Shown here one piece after another: positions 45,282 through 57,035 of a stretch of DNA of 64,000 nucleotides. The stretch spans positions 1,054,001 through 1,118,000 of the forward strand of contig NC_010574.1 of NCBI RefSeq assembly GCF_000165395.2, read 5' to 3'. Every line of letters begins with the position of its first letter. The first letter of the stretch is position 1. The stretch is from Babesia bovis T2Bo (lineage: Eukaryota > Apicomplexa > Aconoidasida > Piroplasmida > Babesiidae). The notes beneath the pieces are model-generated. The model ran no database searches. It saw nothing but the letters and a program-made list of their open reading frames with translations, and was not told the origin of the DNA. The translations under genes were made by a program, and so were the position numbers.

Positions 45282-47109
45282 TCAAAGGGAGAATTTTTGG
45301 CACTTTCCAGATATGGCATCGTATGAGAGGAACGACTTTGCTTTGTGGAACGGGTCAACGTTGCAGAATACCGTGGATCCTTTGGCATCCGCAAAAGGCG
45401 GGGATGACAAATCAGAGATACATATCAAGTCTGGTTGTGGGTACAGCAGCAACGTCGCATCGTGTTTCAGTATTGTATTCGTTCCTGGTTTGTTGGGGCA
45501 TATATGCCCTTGGCCATATATGCTGTGTGTCAGCATATTCACAAGTTCATGCGGTGGTGTCGTATTCATGGCAGTTCCCGTTGTTAGTAATGCCGAGCCT
45601 AGTAGTTTCCTTAACACGTCATTACGGCAAAATATCATCCGTTTACTTAGATGGCGTATCCTACAAGGGTTTGTGGCAACCATAAATTTAGAGTTGCTTC
45701 CTATAGAAGCTTTAATGCGATTAGCGATATTTGAGGTGTACCCCGCGAGTAGTGGCGGCATGGGCAACATTGTGCTAGATGGTGTTGCATCTTTGGTTCC
45801 TGGCACTAGAATGAAATTCACACTGATTAGTAATGCTCTAAACTTGCTTTTCATGAGCAACACATATAACTTGTCAAATCCGTCGGCATAATGGTTCGTG
45901 TTCCCCGTGAGGTTGAAGCCCTGGGAATTGAAATTGCCCATAATGATGATGCCTATTGGGAATCCATCAGTTTGGTATAAATCCAGAAATGCTGCGCATA
46001 ATGAATTGATGAGTGGTAACCTACTATCTAGGAGCACTTCAAATGAATTTAGGACGTCTTCGTTGTCTAGGAATAGCTCTGATAAAACCACCCATCGCTC
46101 AGACGCTCCATGCTCAAATTTGTGTTGAAACCGTCGTTCTAGGTACAACACATTATCTCTTGTCAATGTGCCGCCAAAGCAGTCTGGTACATCAATATCT
46201 ATAAACGGTGGTGGTTGCTTAATCTCGATGCACCGTATAGAGTCCTGTGGGTATATATCAATCGTGGAAGCAACCTACCGTATAAGGCTCTATAACTCCT
46301 CTCACGATAACAGTGTTGCATGGGCAATATATCCCACTGCATATTATAGTTTCATCTGTTATTATTAATCGAAGCTGTGTCAATGCGCCTTTGAGTGACA
46401 TATCACCTTTTTTATCAAGACCCAGGATGCCAACTATATTTTGTTCAGTTGTACAGGATCTTGATATTGCATCCACCGTTGTTACATGTATATTGCTTCG
46501 CTTTATTTTCTGTATTTAGTATTAGCTACTGAACGCTACCAACTCACTTCTAGTGCCAGTTCATATCGTATTTCTACAACAGAGGAGCTATCGTTTGGTG
46601 TAAAGTCGCATGTGAATTTCTGATCATAATGTGACAAGAGATATAAACTACCTTTTTATTTCGGGAGTAATGTATCATTGGCACATCCTTGAGTACATTG
46701 TATATGAACACTTCTTGTGTTCTATCTAAATTCGATTCAATTTTCAGCTTCTCCTGGTAATAAGACCAATTGTATACCCCGGTCAATACGTTGGTAACAT
46801 CTACTCCTTTCGAAAGCTCATTGACAACATAGTTCCATAGGTATATATCCACTTTTAGACCAGATTCCAGCGTTACTGCTACTTTTGTTCAACACATTTC
46901 AAGGTCTCACCTGGCCACAAAGTGTCCTTTGTAAGTGCTTCTAAAAGCGCCTTACCGGATTCCGCAGGTGGCAGCTTTGTTATGCCAAATCGTCGTAGAC
47001 TTGATGACAGTTGGTACACACTGTCATGACTATCATCTCTAGTTTCTTTAGCAGGGCCAGGATCGGCCGCTAACATATCTGAAATATCATCATCAAACAA
47101 TGAAGCCAT
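45282..47109 (-). CDS. POLE2: DNA polymerase epsilon subunit 2 (subunit B)
   Basis: Exons 47109..46911, 46875..46652, 46619..46548, 46509..46279 and 46244..45282 join in frame (introns 35, 32, 38 and 34 nt) to give 562 residues. The C-terminal half is the calcineurin-like B-subunit domain with RWVVLSELFLD, IIIMGNFNS, LVPGTKD, MLPMPPLL and ATNPCRIRHLSKRMIFCRND. The metal-binding residues of active phosphoesterases are replaced, as usual for replicative B subunits. It is part of the leading-strand polymerase. Its ATG lies 18 bases after the stop codon of the next gene upstream, which is very tight. It is convergent with the TAPT1 gene. Confidence 0.92.
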
Positions 47110-47127
47110 TATATTAACTGTTTTTAG

Positions 47128-50100
47128 TTATTTGGCGAGTTCTATGGCTGCAGCCACAAGATCGTTCATGTCCTGCTTGTACTCCACAGCCTCTTTTTTC
47201 AAGGCTTCTATATCCTCTCTCAGCAATATTGACTCTTGGGGGTACTTTCTTGCTGTCCTCATTCTGCATATAAGGCAGCGGAATGCTATTTTGAAAGTGG
47301 AATGTATAGCTGTGTTGCTGCATTCACCGAGTTCAGCAAATTGTGAGCATAGGCTACGGATAATAGGCAGCATATCAACTGCTCGTTTCCCTCTTGATAT
47401 TGCGGGTTGATATATTTTGGATACGGTTGGCAGCAGTGCCTTCAAAGTACACATCTTGGCCAGTGTTTTCATGTGCCACTCACATTGCCTTTGTATAAGC
47501 CGTTTCGACGCGGGTATTAACGCGAGTTCCTTCATTGACCTAAAGCTATCAATGTCGAAGCTGAAGAATTTGCTAGAATCGCGATATAGGTTGGTATCCA
47601 GGTTATCATGTACTTCTTCATGGTCTTCGCATCGCTCGGTCAGCATCCGGTGGTAGTACTTCACAATACTATCTTGGCACCCGACTAGGCAGTTGCATAG
47701 GTATACCATATTACACATTCGTACCATAAAGTCATCTACTGTATTGGGTCCTCCAACATTGGCCACAATGTCGATAACCGACTGTATTGCATCTTCCCGT
47801 AACTTAGTTATGGCTTGGTGAAGGTTATCCTTCATTTTCGCGCCTGCAACGCAAACGAAGTAGTGATTCAGTGCACCTTCCAAGCCACCTGTTATTGTCA
47901 GCAATAGGTTATCCAGTGGTATGTTAAGGCTAAGAATGGCGTTAACAGTTGCGTTAAGCACTGTTGCCATATCAACTACTGCACGTGTATGTTTCTGTGA
48001 CCCCAATGGCACCCAATCTTCGTTTTTCATTCCTCTGGTGATAACATCCTTGAGAGCTACGAACCGCTTCTCAAGTTCTGCCATGCTGATCAGCACCATA
48101 ATATCGCTATGTTCAGACATCAATTCATTTCCAGTGAGACCCTCGTGTGAGAAATCAAACTTTAGCACTTTAATCAATTCATCGTTTTGGTTCTCAGACT
48201 GGACTTTGAATATCCTCGAGGTTTCAATTTCTCGTTGTAGCAACCGTAGCTTATGCGCTGCTGGCATGACCTTGCAGACATCAAGTGACCTCATTAGCTT
48301 TTTATTGATATGTAGCTTAAAGAAATGTATAGAGGCATTGGTGAACAACACACTGAAATCACCCATGGGTAAGAAATCATCCCACACGTTGGACAGCGCC
48401 AGCCACTCCTTAATCACGGTCACCATGTTCTCGATAACACTAGCGGCTAATTCGTCAATATCACTAACTTGAAACTGCTCAATCTTCGAGAAAATATCGC
48501 TTATTGCATTTTCAGCTTGATTTACAACAATCCTACGAAGTACGTTGTTCATGTTGAGGTCCTTCTGGCAGACCTCTAGCAACGATGGAGTGTCCAGTGG
48601 TCCTACATCTGTGAAGCTCGTATAGAGATCATCTTGGTACAACAACCGGTCTATCAGTACATAGAGTGATAGCTTGAACGCTAGGTTCATATCGCCATCT
48701 GCCGGCTTAACGTTCATGAGTTGCTCTAGGAGTGCTAGCCTGAAATCTTGCGTCGCGGCCCTAAGTAACAATATACTGTTTATCAAGCTCTGAGTTGATG
48801 TGGCATTAACCAGTGACAGAGAGCTGGGTTCACTGGCTTTGGAGAACACTTTTAAGTTATGGCATATAGAGTCCACAAGTAGTAGCTGTACCTTATAAAT
48901 GGCACGGTTCGTTTGTACAGTGTTTAATGTTTTCTTTGTTGCCACTACCCAGTCGCCTGCATTGGTGGCATCCATATATGATGAAAACTGCATTGAACAG
49001 TACTTTGGCGTGACATAATTTGCTTTTACCTTGGATGTAGCTTCTCTGACATCCAATTGCAGGTATACGTCCAATTCACCCATTACCTTCGGGAACAGTG
49101 ATATATTATTATGTACCTGTAGTATAGAGAAATGCTCCTTTGCGATATCCTTACTGTATATAGATGTTCTGCCACCACTTGATATTTTCGGGCTGTTTAG
49201 TTCATGCTTGTATAGCCCATTTATGCTCAGCAGAGCGTGGAATAGCGTGCATATACTCGTGGTGTCTGGCACGTTGCTTTTGTAGAGATAGAAGTTAGTC
49301 AAGTGCCCAGTGGCCATAAAGTGGGTTACGTACTCTATCGTTGTAAACGTTATAGGCCACTCACCATGCCTCAGGGAATCCGACAATATGTTATGGTAAC
49401 TATATGCTATCTTCATAATAACCACATCCTCAAATCGCCAGCATTGTGACAGTGGAGTATCCTCTAGTGGTTGGATAAAGTAGGGATTCACATAAGTTGG
49501 CTGTAGGTCCGACATCCTGGAGTGACGCCTGGCGATACACTTCTTGAAGCAGCCCCTCCTGTTATTAATGCGATGGAGAACTGATATCTGTTCATCTTCG
49601 AATATTTCCATTGGTGTACAGAAGTGGGTATTTGCATCGGCCATCGTAATATTACGCACCGGGCTTCCATCTGAGTTTATCGATGGTAATCCTGAGTCCG
49701 GCTTCCCCAATAGCCTGGCACTAATCCTGCGCGTTATTCGCGCTACCTCATCTATAATGCTATCCTGCTGTCCCGCAGTAGCGCTATTATCCACTTTCTC
49801 AGGGGCCTCTACAGGTTTATTGGTTACCATGGGTAACAACTCCGTGAGATCATGGTCCAAAGCCTCGATCTGTACACTAGAGTCCAACACTTCCTTTAGC
49901 TGGTCGTACGGCGACCTGTAGTTGGTATCTAATACCGACTCAATTCCCCATCTATTGCTTTGTGATACTTTCTGGAGTACATTCAGTGTACCTATGCAGT
50001 CGCAGAGTAGTGTCAAGATTTTGTTGGCTATAAGCTCTATGTCAGCATTATCCGCGAAGGTAAACTTCAAATTTAGCATCTGCATTGGATTGTCAGATTC

Positions 50101-52908
50101 AATGGCTGATGGCCACTTTGATGATATATCCCCTTGTAGTGTTGGTATCCTGCGTATGACCCTGGCAAGCTTCTGTACTAACCCTAGCTTAATTAGGTAT
50201 ATCTGCCTAAGTACAAACGCTTTAAATTCTGGCAAATCGAATAGTCTTTCTGCTGATATCGATATGTCATTTTTCCTGCACGAGTCTATGAGCAGTAGTA
50301 GCCTATACCGAAGATCCATTTCATGGATGGCGACGTTAGGCGTCGGGGTGACGAAGGAGTCCCTTGGGGTAATCAGTGCGTCTATGACGTCAAACTCCTG
50401 CTGATGGATAGCGAGATTCTTTCTCATTATATCGATTAGGGTTCGTATCCTCACCACGATGTTCTCCAGGACCCCTAGGTTAGTAAGCAAAAACTCCCTC
50501 ATTTGATTATCGGTATCGTTAGACAGGCATGGGTGGCACAGGTAACGAGACAAGTGCTTGTGCAGTAACAGCAAAGTTTCAAGACCAACCATATCCCATT
50601 GGCGCTGATTCATGTTCATGTCTTCTAGGTAATACACTAATCTCAACACGCTGGTAGGCTCGATGGGCTCCGGGATATCTGGTGTTACAACCTTGTTAGT
50701 AGCTGGGTGGAATATACCCCTAATACTCGGTCTAACAGTTTTGTGCTCTGTCGGGGTTCTATTCACAATAACTGGTTTAGCCCGTATCTCAAATGGATAC
50801 CTATTATGTGGCGTGTTGTATAGAGTTGTTATATCCATACCAATGTTATATTCTGTGTCCAGACTAATATCATATTGATGATGTACCCCCAGGAAGTACT
50901 CATCAGAACGCTTTAGGGTATGCTCCAACATGTCCCTGGTGGTTTTTATAGTCTCTGTATCAATAGTTACTGCAGCGTTAAATGGTGTATCCGGGTTGTT
51001 GGATGATACATTCATGTTACTCACTGTACTTTCCAGTGTGCCACCCTCTGATATAACCATTTGTGCACCACTTTCTTCTGCTTTGTTGCTTGGTATATCC
51101 TTCCTCTTATCCGCCTTTCTTCCACTGAAGAGTGGTATAGACAGGTTACTCACATAGCTTGGCAGCTCACTACTGCTTCTACGATTTGATTTCCTATTCC
51201 TCCGATAGAATTTATGTACGCTACTCATTAGCCGTGACTCATGCTTCTCTTCTACATCAACTAGCATCAGCTTCGTGATCGAACTAGTCCGTATATGTGA
51301 GCTTATTTTGCCACTTCCTCCGTATGAGTTAAACGACCTTAGCATTTGGTATTCTGTATTTTCCTCTGTATGTACAGTTTCCTCTAGCACCGCACCAAGA
51401 CCCGGTGCAACTCCTGGTTGTATCGGTGTCGTTATAGTTTCAATGCGCTCTAGGTCCTGGCTTTCCATGGAACTGTCCTTCACGATTGTGCTATCGGGGT
51501 TATTAGTAATCCTTGACTCATTCACTACCTCCTCAACATGGATTTCAGTAGCCTCCATTTGGACGCTGTCAGGAGATGGCTCGCGCGAACGCTGCCGCAA
51601 ATCAGATGTTACTGAACTAACCCTTGATATTGCATTGGATATAACACGAACAAAACGCGGTACTGGCAGCGCCAGGTGTTTCTTAGATTCATGACTTGTA
51701 TCACTTTCATCAATTACTGTAGCCGTTTCATCGTCTTGCTGGGTATTATTACCAACTGCCTCCTGCAATGCTTCTGCTAATGTTGGCTCCTTGTCTGGTA
51801 TGAAGTCTTCTAGAACTTCAAACTCCATTGGAAGCCACATATCCTCTGGCATCCTTGTGTGGGTTGATATCTCCGATACCTGGGTGCCCAAAATTCGGGC
51901 TTCAAACCAGTTATAATCCATCTCCGGAGAGAAGTCAACCACTGCCTTGTAGAGCTCGTGCAAGTTTTCATATGAATTCCTGTCGTATTTAACTAGGGCG
52001 TCCACGAATATCTGGAAGCATGACGAGAACATGGCCAATCTCTTGCGTTCCATGCCGCAAAAGCGTATGTGGAAGTCAACGGGATCGGTATGTACCTCTT
52101 CATTGATTGCACACGATTTCTTGAACTTTGATAATGCCAGCTGTTCAATGGTTTCCCTGGAAACCCCTTTGGTTATAAGTATCTTCATTTCAGGTGCCTG
52201 CTCAAAGAGCATCTGGATATGCTTCCCCAATGATATCTTTGCTTTCACAGTTTTGTTGACAGCCTTGGCCTGTGATTTACCACGGTGTAAACCATCCGCT
52301 TCCGCTACAACCTCCTTTTCATACTCCAGGGCATGCTGGAGATCCTTATATGCCTTCAGCACATTCTCTACGTACTTACGCGCCCCTGAATGGTGAAAGC
52401 CCGGCATATGTTTAAGCGTCTTGAGATTCGGTATAAAGTTGAGCACATCGTTCATCTCAAGCTCATCCACGGGTTCATGGAATCCCTCATTGAATTCAGA
52501 GATAAAATTGTTTAACGGATCTAATATACTACCACTGAGTAACGATGACAAATCCGCAGTATCTTTGCGTGTTTTGGATATGACATTAAAAAGCGCCTTC
52601 CATACTAACGACATCCCCTTTTGTTCCTTGGTTATATCGACCACGGCTTCATCTGGGATAGATGGATCACATCTAGTTCCACGAAGCGCCTCTATGGCGT
52701 TGGCATTAAAAAGACCATTTAAAAAACAGGAATATTCAGCCCGCGTTTCCAATTGATGCAATCCTTGAGCGAAGTCCATATACAGCTTTGACAAATCGGC
52801 GACCAATTCAACGAAACTTCCCAAGGATTCCTGGGATGTTTTCCGCTTTAACCTTACGAGGGGATGCAGCAGCCTCCGCTGCGTATCGTTCATCTCATCA
52901 AGACCCAT
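47128..52908 (-). CDS. 1926-residue protein with F-BAR-like N-terminus, possible Munc13-like helical C-terminus
   Basis: A single exon. Residues about 1-380 are helical with heptad patterns and resemble an F-BAR domain (VELVADLSKLYMDFAQGLHQLETRAE). Residues about 390-700 are acidic, Ser/Thr-rich and look disordered. From about 750 the protein is again helical, with LEDMNMNQRQWDMVGLETLLLLHKHLSRYL and later ILSLNIPLDNLLLTITGGLEGALNHYF, which recalls MUN/MHD regions of Unc13-type exocytosis factors. No membrane span or signal peptide. A membrane-trafficking role is inferred from these weak resemblances. It is not a known family to me in this size. Confidence 0.8.
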   Translation of the reverse strand: MGLDEMNDTQRRLLHPLVRLKRKTSQESLGSFVELVADLSKLYMDFAQGLHQLETRAEYSCFLNGLFNANAIEALRGTRCDPSIPDEAVVDITKEQKGMSLVWKALFNVISKTRKDTADLSSLLSGSILDPLNNFISEFNEGFHEPVDELEMNDVLNFIPNLKTLKHMPGFHHSGARKYVENVLKAYKDLQHALEYEKEVVAEADGLHRGKSQAKAVNKTVKAKISLGKHIQMLFEQAPEMKILITKGVSRETIEQLALSKFKKSCAINEEVHTDPVDFHIRFCGMERKRLAMFSSCFQIFVDALVKYDRNSYENLHELYKAVVDFSPEMDYNWFEARILGTQVSEISTHTRMPEDMWLPMEFEVLEDFIPDKEPTLAEALQEAVGNNTQQDDETATVIDESDTSHESKKHLALPVPRFVRVISNAISRVSSVTSDLRQRSREPSPDSVQMEATEIHVEEVVNESRITNNPDSTIVKDSSMESQDLERIETITTPIQPGVAPGLGAVLEETVHTEENTEYQMLRSFNSYGGSGKISSHIRTSSITKLMLVDVEEKHESRLMSSVHKFYRRNRKSNRRSSSELPSYVSNLSIPLFSGRKADKRKDIPSNKAEESGAQMVISEGGTLESTVSNMNVSSNNPDTPFNAAVTIDTETIKTTRDMLEHTLKRSDEYFLGVHHQYDISLDTEYNIGMDITTLYNTPHNRYPFEIRAKPVIVNRTPTEHKTVRPSIRGIFHPATNKVVTPDIPEPIEPTSVLRLVYYLEDMNMNQRQWDMVGLETLLLLHKHLSRYLCHPCLSNDTDNQMREFLLTNLGVLENIVVRIRTLIDIMRKNLAIHQQEFDVIDALITPRDSFVTPTPNVAIHEMDLRYRLLLLIDSCRKNDISISAERLFDLPEFKAFVLRQIYLIKLGLVQKLARVIRRIPTLQGDISSKWPSAIESDNPMQMLNLKFTFADNADIELIANKILTLLCDCIGTLNVLQKVSQSNRWGIESVLDTNYRSPYDQLKEVLDSSVQIEALDHDLTELLPMVTNKPVEAPEKVDNSATAGQQDSIIDEVARITRRISARLLGKPDSGLPSINSDGSPVRNITMADANTHFCTPMEIFEDEQISVLHRINNRRGCFKKCIARRHSRMSDLQPTYVNPYFIQPLEDTPLSQCWRFEDVVIMKIAYSYHNILSDSLRHGEWPITFTTIEYVTHFMATGHLTNFYLYKSNVPDTTSICTLFHALLSINGLYKHELNSPKISSGGRTSIYSKDIAKEHFSILQVHNNISLFPKVMGELDVYLQLDVREATSKVKANYVTPKYCSMQFSSYMDATNAGDWVVATKKTLNTVQTNRAIYKVQLLLVDSICHNLKVFSKASEPSSLSLVNATSTQSLINSILLLRAATQDFRLALLEQLMNVKPADGDMNLAFKLSLYVLIDRLLYQDDLYTSFTDVGPLDTPSLLEVCQKDLNMNNVLRRIVVNQAENAISDIFSKIEQFQVSDIDELAASVIENMVTVIKEWLALSNVWDDFLPMGDFSVLFTNASIHFFKLHINKKLMRSLDVCKVMPAAHKLRLLQREIETSRIFKVQSENQNDELIKVLKFDFSHEGLTGNELMSEHSDIMVLISMAELEKRFVALKDVITRGMKNEDWVPLGSQKHTRAVVDMATVLNATVNAILSLNIPLDNLLLTITGGLEGALNHYFVCVAGAKMKDNLHQAITKLREDAIQSVIDIVANVGGPNTVDDFMVRMCNMVYLCNCLVGCQDSIVKYYHRMLTERCEDHEEVHDNLDTNLYRDSSKFFSFDIDSFRSMKELALIPASKRLIQRQCEWHMKTLAKMCTLKALLPTVSKIYQPAISRGKRAVDMLPIIRSLCSQFAELGECSNTAIHSTFKIAFRCLICRMRTARKYPQESILLREDIEALKKEAVEYKQDMNDLVAAAIELAK

Positions 52909-53315
52909 GGTTGCTACACATAGATATGATTAATTTTTACAAGCTGTGTTACGCGGCTTTGGTAACAACTTCGACTTTTTCCACCATGAAATACGGAAAG
53001 TTTCTCATCAAGGAAACTCCATTTCTCGGAAATATTATACGTGGATTACGCATCTACGTTATATATATCGTTATTAGCACTAGGTAAAATAATATTTTGC
53101 CCACACATTAACTCGGTTGATTCTCTTGGTTCGAGAGTGAATCTCGACTCCGGACACCACCCTCATCTTGCCACATGTTGGCAACGTTTAGAGCCTGCAT
53201 TCATTGGATACATATGGTGTATTATTTAATACACATGCATTCATTTTGTGAATTCGGTTTCCTTTTTGTTTTTTGGGTGGCTGTACTTTCGAGCGGCGTC
53301 ATGTAGACAAGGTAA
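52909..53315. other. intergenic region with a possible tiny gene
   Basis: About 400 bases between two minus-strand genes. On the plus strand an ATG at 52986 opens 33 codons (MKYGKFLIKETPFLGNIIRG, then a hydrophobic stretch). A 52-nt intron ending CGAG could join it to a second frame ending at 53229. The small hydrophobic product would resemble mitochondrial micro-subunits, but support is weak. Confidence 0.25.
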
Positions 53316-54759
53316 TTAAAAATATAGCATTGCATCCTTGGATATCCGGAACCTTCGAAAGCGCAATTTTTGCAGTATCTCGAGGTTAATAGTAGGGTTG
53401 GCTGTGTTCATTACAGTACGTGTCTGTTGTTTGGCTTTTGGGTACATTGCCTCATTGTTCTGTTCTTTGACAACCAAGTTGGTATCGATATCCATTTCAT
53501 CAGTACCGATATCTGGCGGACCACTTGATTGTAGAAGTTGTTGTTTCAATTTCCATTTCGGCGCTTCGTCATCTTGACTTGTAATGTCAGTAATCTTCGA
53601 TACTGGTATGCATGTAGCTTTCTTTGTACATTCCGTAGATACCGGCGGTAGACTATTTGGTGCCATGCTGACATTATAAATGCACCCTAAGTACTCGTAT
53701 CTTTCAAAGAATTTTGTCCGTGAGGGTATCAGAAATAACGTTACATCGTGACTGGTAGGCTCCAGTACAGTTTGTTGATTATGACGATGGTAATATGTAC
53801 GCTCACCTGAGGAATTTGTACCTTCCTTTGGCTCATTATAGGCAAATGTTGGATGAAAAGCGTAGATAGCCTCTTCTATGGATGGAGCTGGCATCAACCA
53901 ATATAACGGAATAGCAAAATGCAGTACCTTGTTGAACTCCTCTTGATTATTTGGAGCATTTCTGTTCATACCCATGGACATTTCCGGTGTAATAGGTCGC
54001 TTCATTGTAAATGCCGCTGTCCTCCCTTTATTCTCTATTTTGGTATACAGCAATAGCAGTCTATATCTATTGTGGAGGTATCGTATACCTTTTATGACTG
54101 AGTCGAATACAGGGTTCCATCTACTACCTTGCTTCAATGGCAGCGAATCTAGTATCATTATTTGGGTAAAATGGACACTAATATAGGAATCCAATGCCAT
54201 CAGTATTGGCGGCAGATCACGCATATTGTATACCGGTATATAATAAAGGCGATTAAGGGCATCATTTAGCTGCGCCTCCTTACTGCGTTCGAGTGTGCAA
54301 TACTGTGGTATATATATGATTATGCATACAACATACCTGGTTACGGAATATATTCTTGAAAAGTGCTAGGTCGAATGACAGGTCAATATCCACATATATC
54401 ACTCTCTCGCACATACCGCAATCAGATATAATATCCGCCAGGGCATGCATACATACCAAAGTCTTGCCACTGGAGCACGGACCGGAAACACATATAGTGC
54501 CACCTCCTGTGAATACACCTGTATATTGTATACGACGTATTCATATGGGTCATTATTCCTAACCAACGTACGACACAGGTAGCCTATATGGATTAGGAAT
54601 TACGGGACATTAAAGATATGATTCATGTAATGGAATCTTACCTAATTCAGCATCATTATTAAGGAAGGGGCACTTTGTGAAGACGTATCGTTTGAAGTAG
54701 CGCCGAAAAATATCACTTCCAGTTGCAGAGAAGCTACATCTTTCTTCCAGACTGTCCAT
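53316..54759 (-). CDS. RAD51 paralogue, XRCC2-like
   Basis: Exons 54759..54642, 54518..54337 and 54302..53316 join in frame to give 428 residues. The Walker A motif is intact (SGPCSSGKT, about residue 50), followed by VIYVDIDLSFDLALFKN, the counterpart of the FIDTDYHFDM region of XRCC2. The Walker B strand follows in FTQIMILDSL, then RYLHNRYRLLLLYTK. The match covers the first 200 residues. The next 230, including a Thr-rich, acidic part and a basic C-terminus (RKLRFRRFRI-like), are not typical of XRCC2 and may be specific to this lineage. The expected role is in RAD51-dependent recombination. Confidence 0.75.
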
Positions 54760-54992
54760 ACGTATGTTGTAATCGTTGCTTTATCGCAACATACATATTA
54801 TTCCTACATTTCGCCGTCACATAAATTCATAACTAAACAATACTGCGGCAATAAATAACCATATTCCATAAAAACTCTGTTCGTAATCGTGTGTGAGCGA
54901 ACAGCTGAATAAACAAGTGATACCACATCAACACGTCACCCAGGACAAATGCAACACACATCACAAAATCCGCCACTCCATAACACAATACA

Positions 54993-56845
54993 TTAATTTT
55001 GGTTTCGCAGTTCTTTAATTTGCTGGATAAGTGACGCTTCTTCCTTTGTTGCTTTTTTTGGCACTGTTACTTTAAACCTTATCATGTGTGTCTTGTTATC
55101 ATAGTTACCAACTACGAACTCGTCACCACTCTGCGTCCCTGGTGGCACAGTCACCTGTTTCTTACCGCAGAAGGTGTACACATTGACCTGGTTATGATAA
55201 ATAGACAACATATCAACATACTGTATCTCCCAGTATCGCGGATACATAATCCAATGTAGCTGTGGTATATACCTTGTCCATGTCAATGTACTCGTGCTCA
55301 TTGGGTGATGAGCTGATTTTAACGTACCTAGCACTATATAGAGTACTTATCCAAAACTTACAGGTTACCTGGTCGAGATGAATAGCCACTAGAGTGTCCC
55401 TTCCCTTTTACTTTCAGGGTAGATCCCACTTTAATACCAGCTGGTATTTTTATCTCGACCTCAGTTGATTTGTATACACGACCGCTGTTATTACATGTGG
55501 TACAGTCCTGTATCCTTGCCATGCCTCGTCCTTGGCATTGCATACATGTCCTTGATGTGGAAATGTAACCGAACGGTGTACGCTGATTTTTCGTTATCAT
55601 GCCTCGTCCGCTGCATTTATTACATCTGGATATATACTTCTGCTGTGCGCTTTTACTAGAATTGCAATCAGGACATGGGCAGTATTTTTCTATGGGTACC
55701 TTAACGGTATCTCCAAACACCAATGCCTTGAGATCTACACTGGCCGTTGTTGTTAGATCGCGGTTATTCACAGAACGCATTGGTTTCATGCTATAATCAC
55801 GGTTGAAGCCAAATAGGTTGCCAAGGAAGCCTGTTAAGCCACCACGTGACCTCGCTGGGCTTTCATTATCGGTGATATCTATCCCAAATTCTTCATCAGG
55901 GTTACCTAATATCTCTATATCATCAGAATCATATTCTGTATCACTAGTGTCGTCATCCGACGACACCTCTTCAGCACGTTGCCTTAGCTTTTCATCATAC
56001 AACGCTCTAGATGCTGGATTAGAAAGTACTTTATAAGCTTCCTTAATCTTATTCATGATCCGTTTATCCACTGACGGCAGTGACTTTAAAGATTCCTTCA
56101 GCTCATCATGGCGCTTCTTTATATCCTCTTCACTGCAATCATTTGGCAATGACAGGACACTGTAGTAGTCCACATCGGGCTCCTGATCAACGACACTAGC
56201 GAATAAGGCATATTTGTTTATCCGACCTCGTGTTGCCCTGATATCCCCAGGTAACCGAGCCCAGGATACAAAGGCAGACCCAGGCTCCAGTGTACTACCC
56301 CGGACGGTATTTGCGATAACGTTAACATGAGATCGGGGAGTTGATACCGATGATATTGCACTTACTAGTGACGCGGGACTACTTCCTGTAATCAAAAATG
56401 CAATTGCATCTCTATCCCTCAATCCACTGTATACATGAGAGCTAGCATTACCATGTGACCTCAAATTAACGCAGGAGGCTAGTTTTGCACAAAGTAGTGC
56501 ACCACATAGTAGCCTGGAGATGTTCCTGGAACGTCGTTGACAGAATGCCGGTAACAACGACAATCCAACCGCTAGACACGGTATAACATACATATAGGAC
56601 ACATTATGCGATATGAATAAGTAGACAAAGAACAGCCAGCTACATAACAAAGAAATATAGTAAACGATGCTATAAATGTACAAAATGGAAGGCGATAGTT
56701 TAGAGGTGTGTCCTATTGCGGAGGCCGTAGGCTGACGCCTCCATGCCATAGAGCACAGCGCTTCAGTACCTGTATTCTTGCCTCGCATATGATATTGTAT
56801 TTGCTTTCGTGCTATATAAAACCAGTAGACATCTATAGAATTCAA
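54993..56845 (-). CDS. DnaJ-like protein with zinc-finger domain and no HPD motif
   Basis: Exons 56845..55362, 55327..55222 and 55187..54993 join in frame (both introns 34 nt) to give 594 residues. The N-terminal 220 residues hold hydrophobic stretches and a basic, low-acid segment, fitting apicoplast or other organelle targeting. Near 225-285 is a J-like domain (VDYYSVLSLPND, KIKEAYKVLSNPASRALYDE), but the catalytic HPD is replaced (KRHDELKESL). Near 388-455 are four Cys-pair repeats (CPCPDC, CNKCSGRG, CMQCQGRG, CTTCNNSG), as in type I DnaJ. The substrate-binding C-terminal part (GNLYVKISSSP, VTVPPGTQSGDEF) follows. It may bind clients without stimulating Hsp70. Confidence 0.88.
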
Positions 56846-57035
56846 TTATAAGTCACTCTATCTGGGGGTACAGAAGGCCTATTACTCCATGACCTAGCTT
56901 CTATGATTAAATTCATCTAGAAATTATGAATTCCATCGCTATAGTCACATAGATGTGATTTAATGTTCAAATCGTTGATTTATTATTTCATCGGTCATAT
57001 TCCCTGGAATCCAGTATAGACATCTCGAAAACGCC

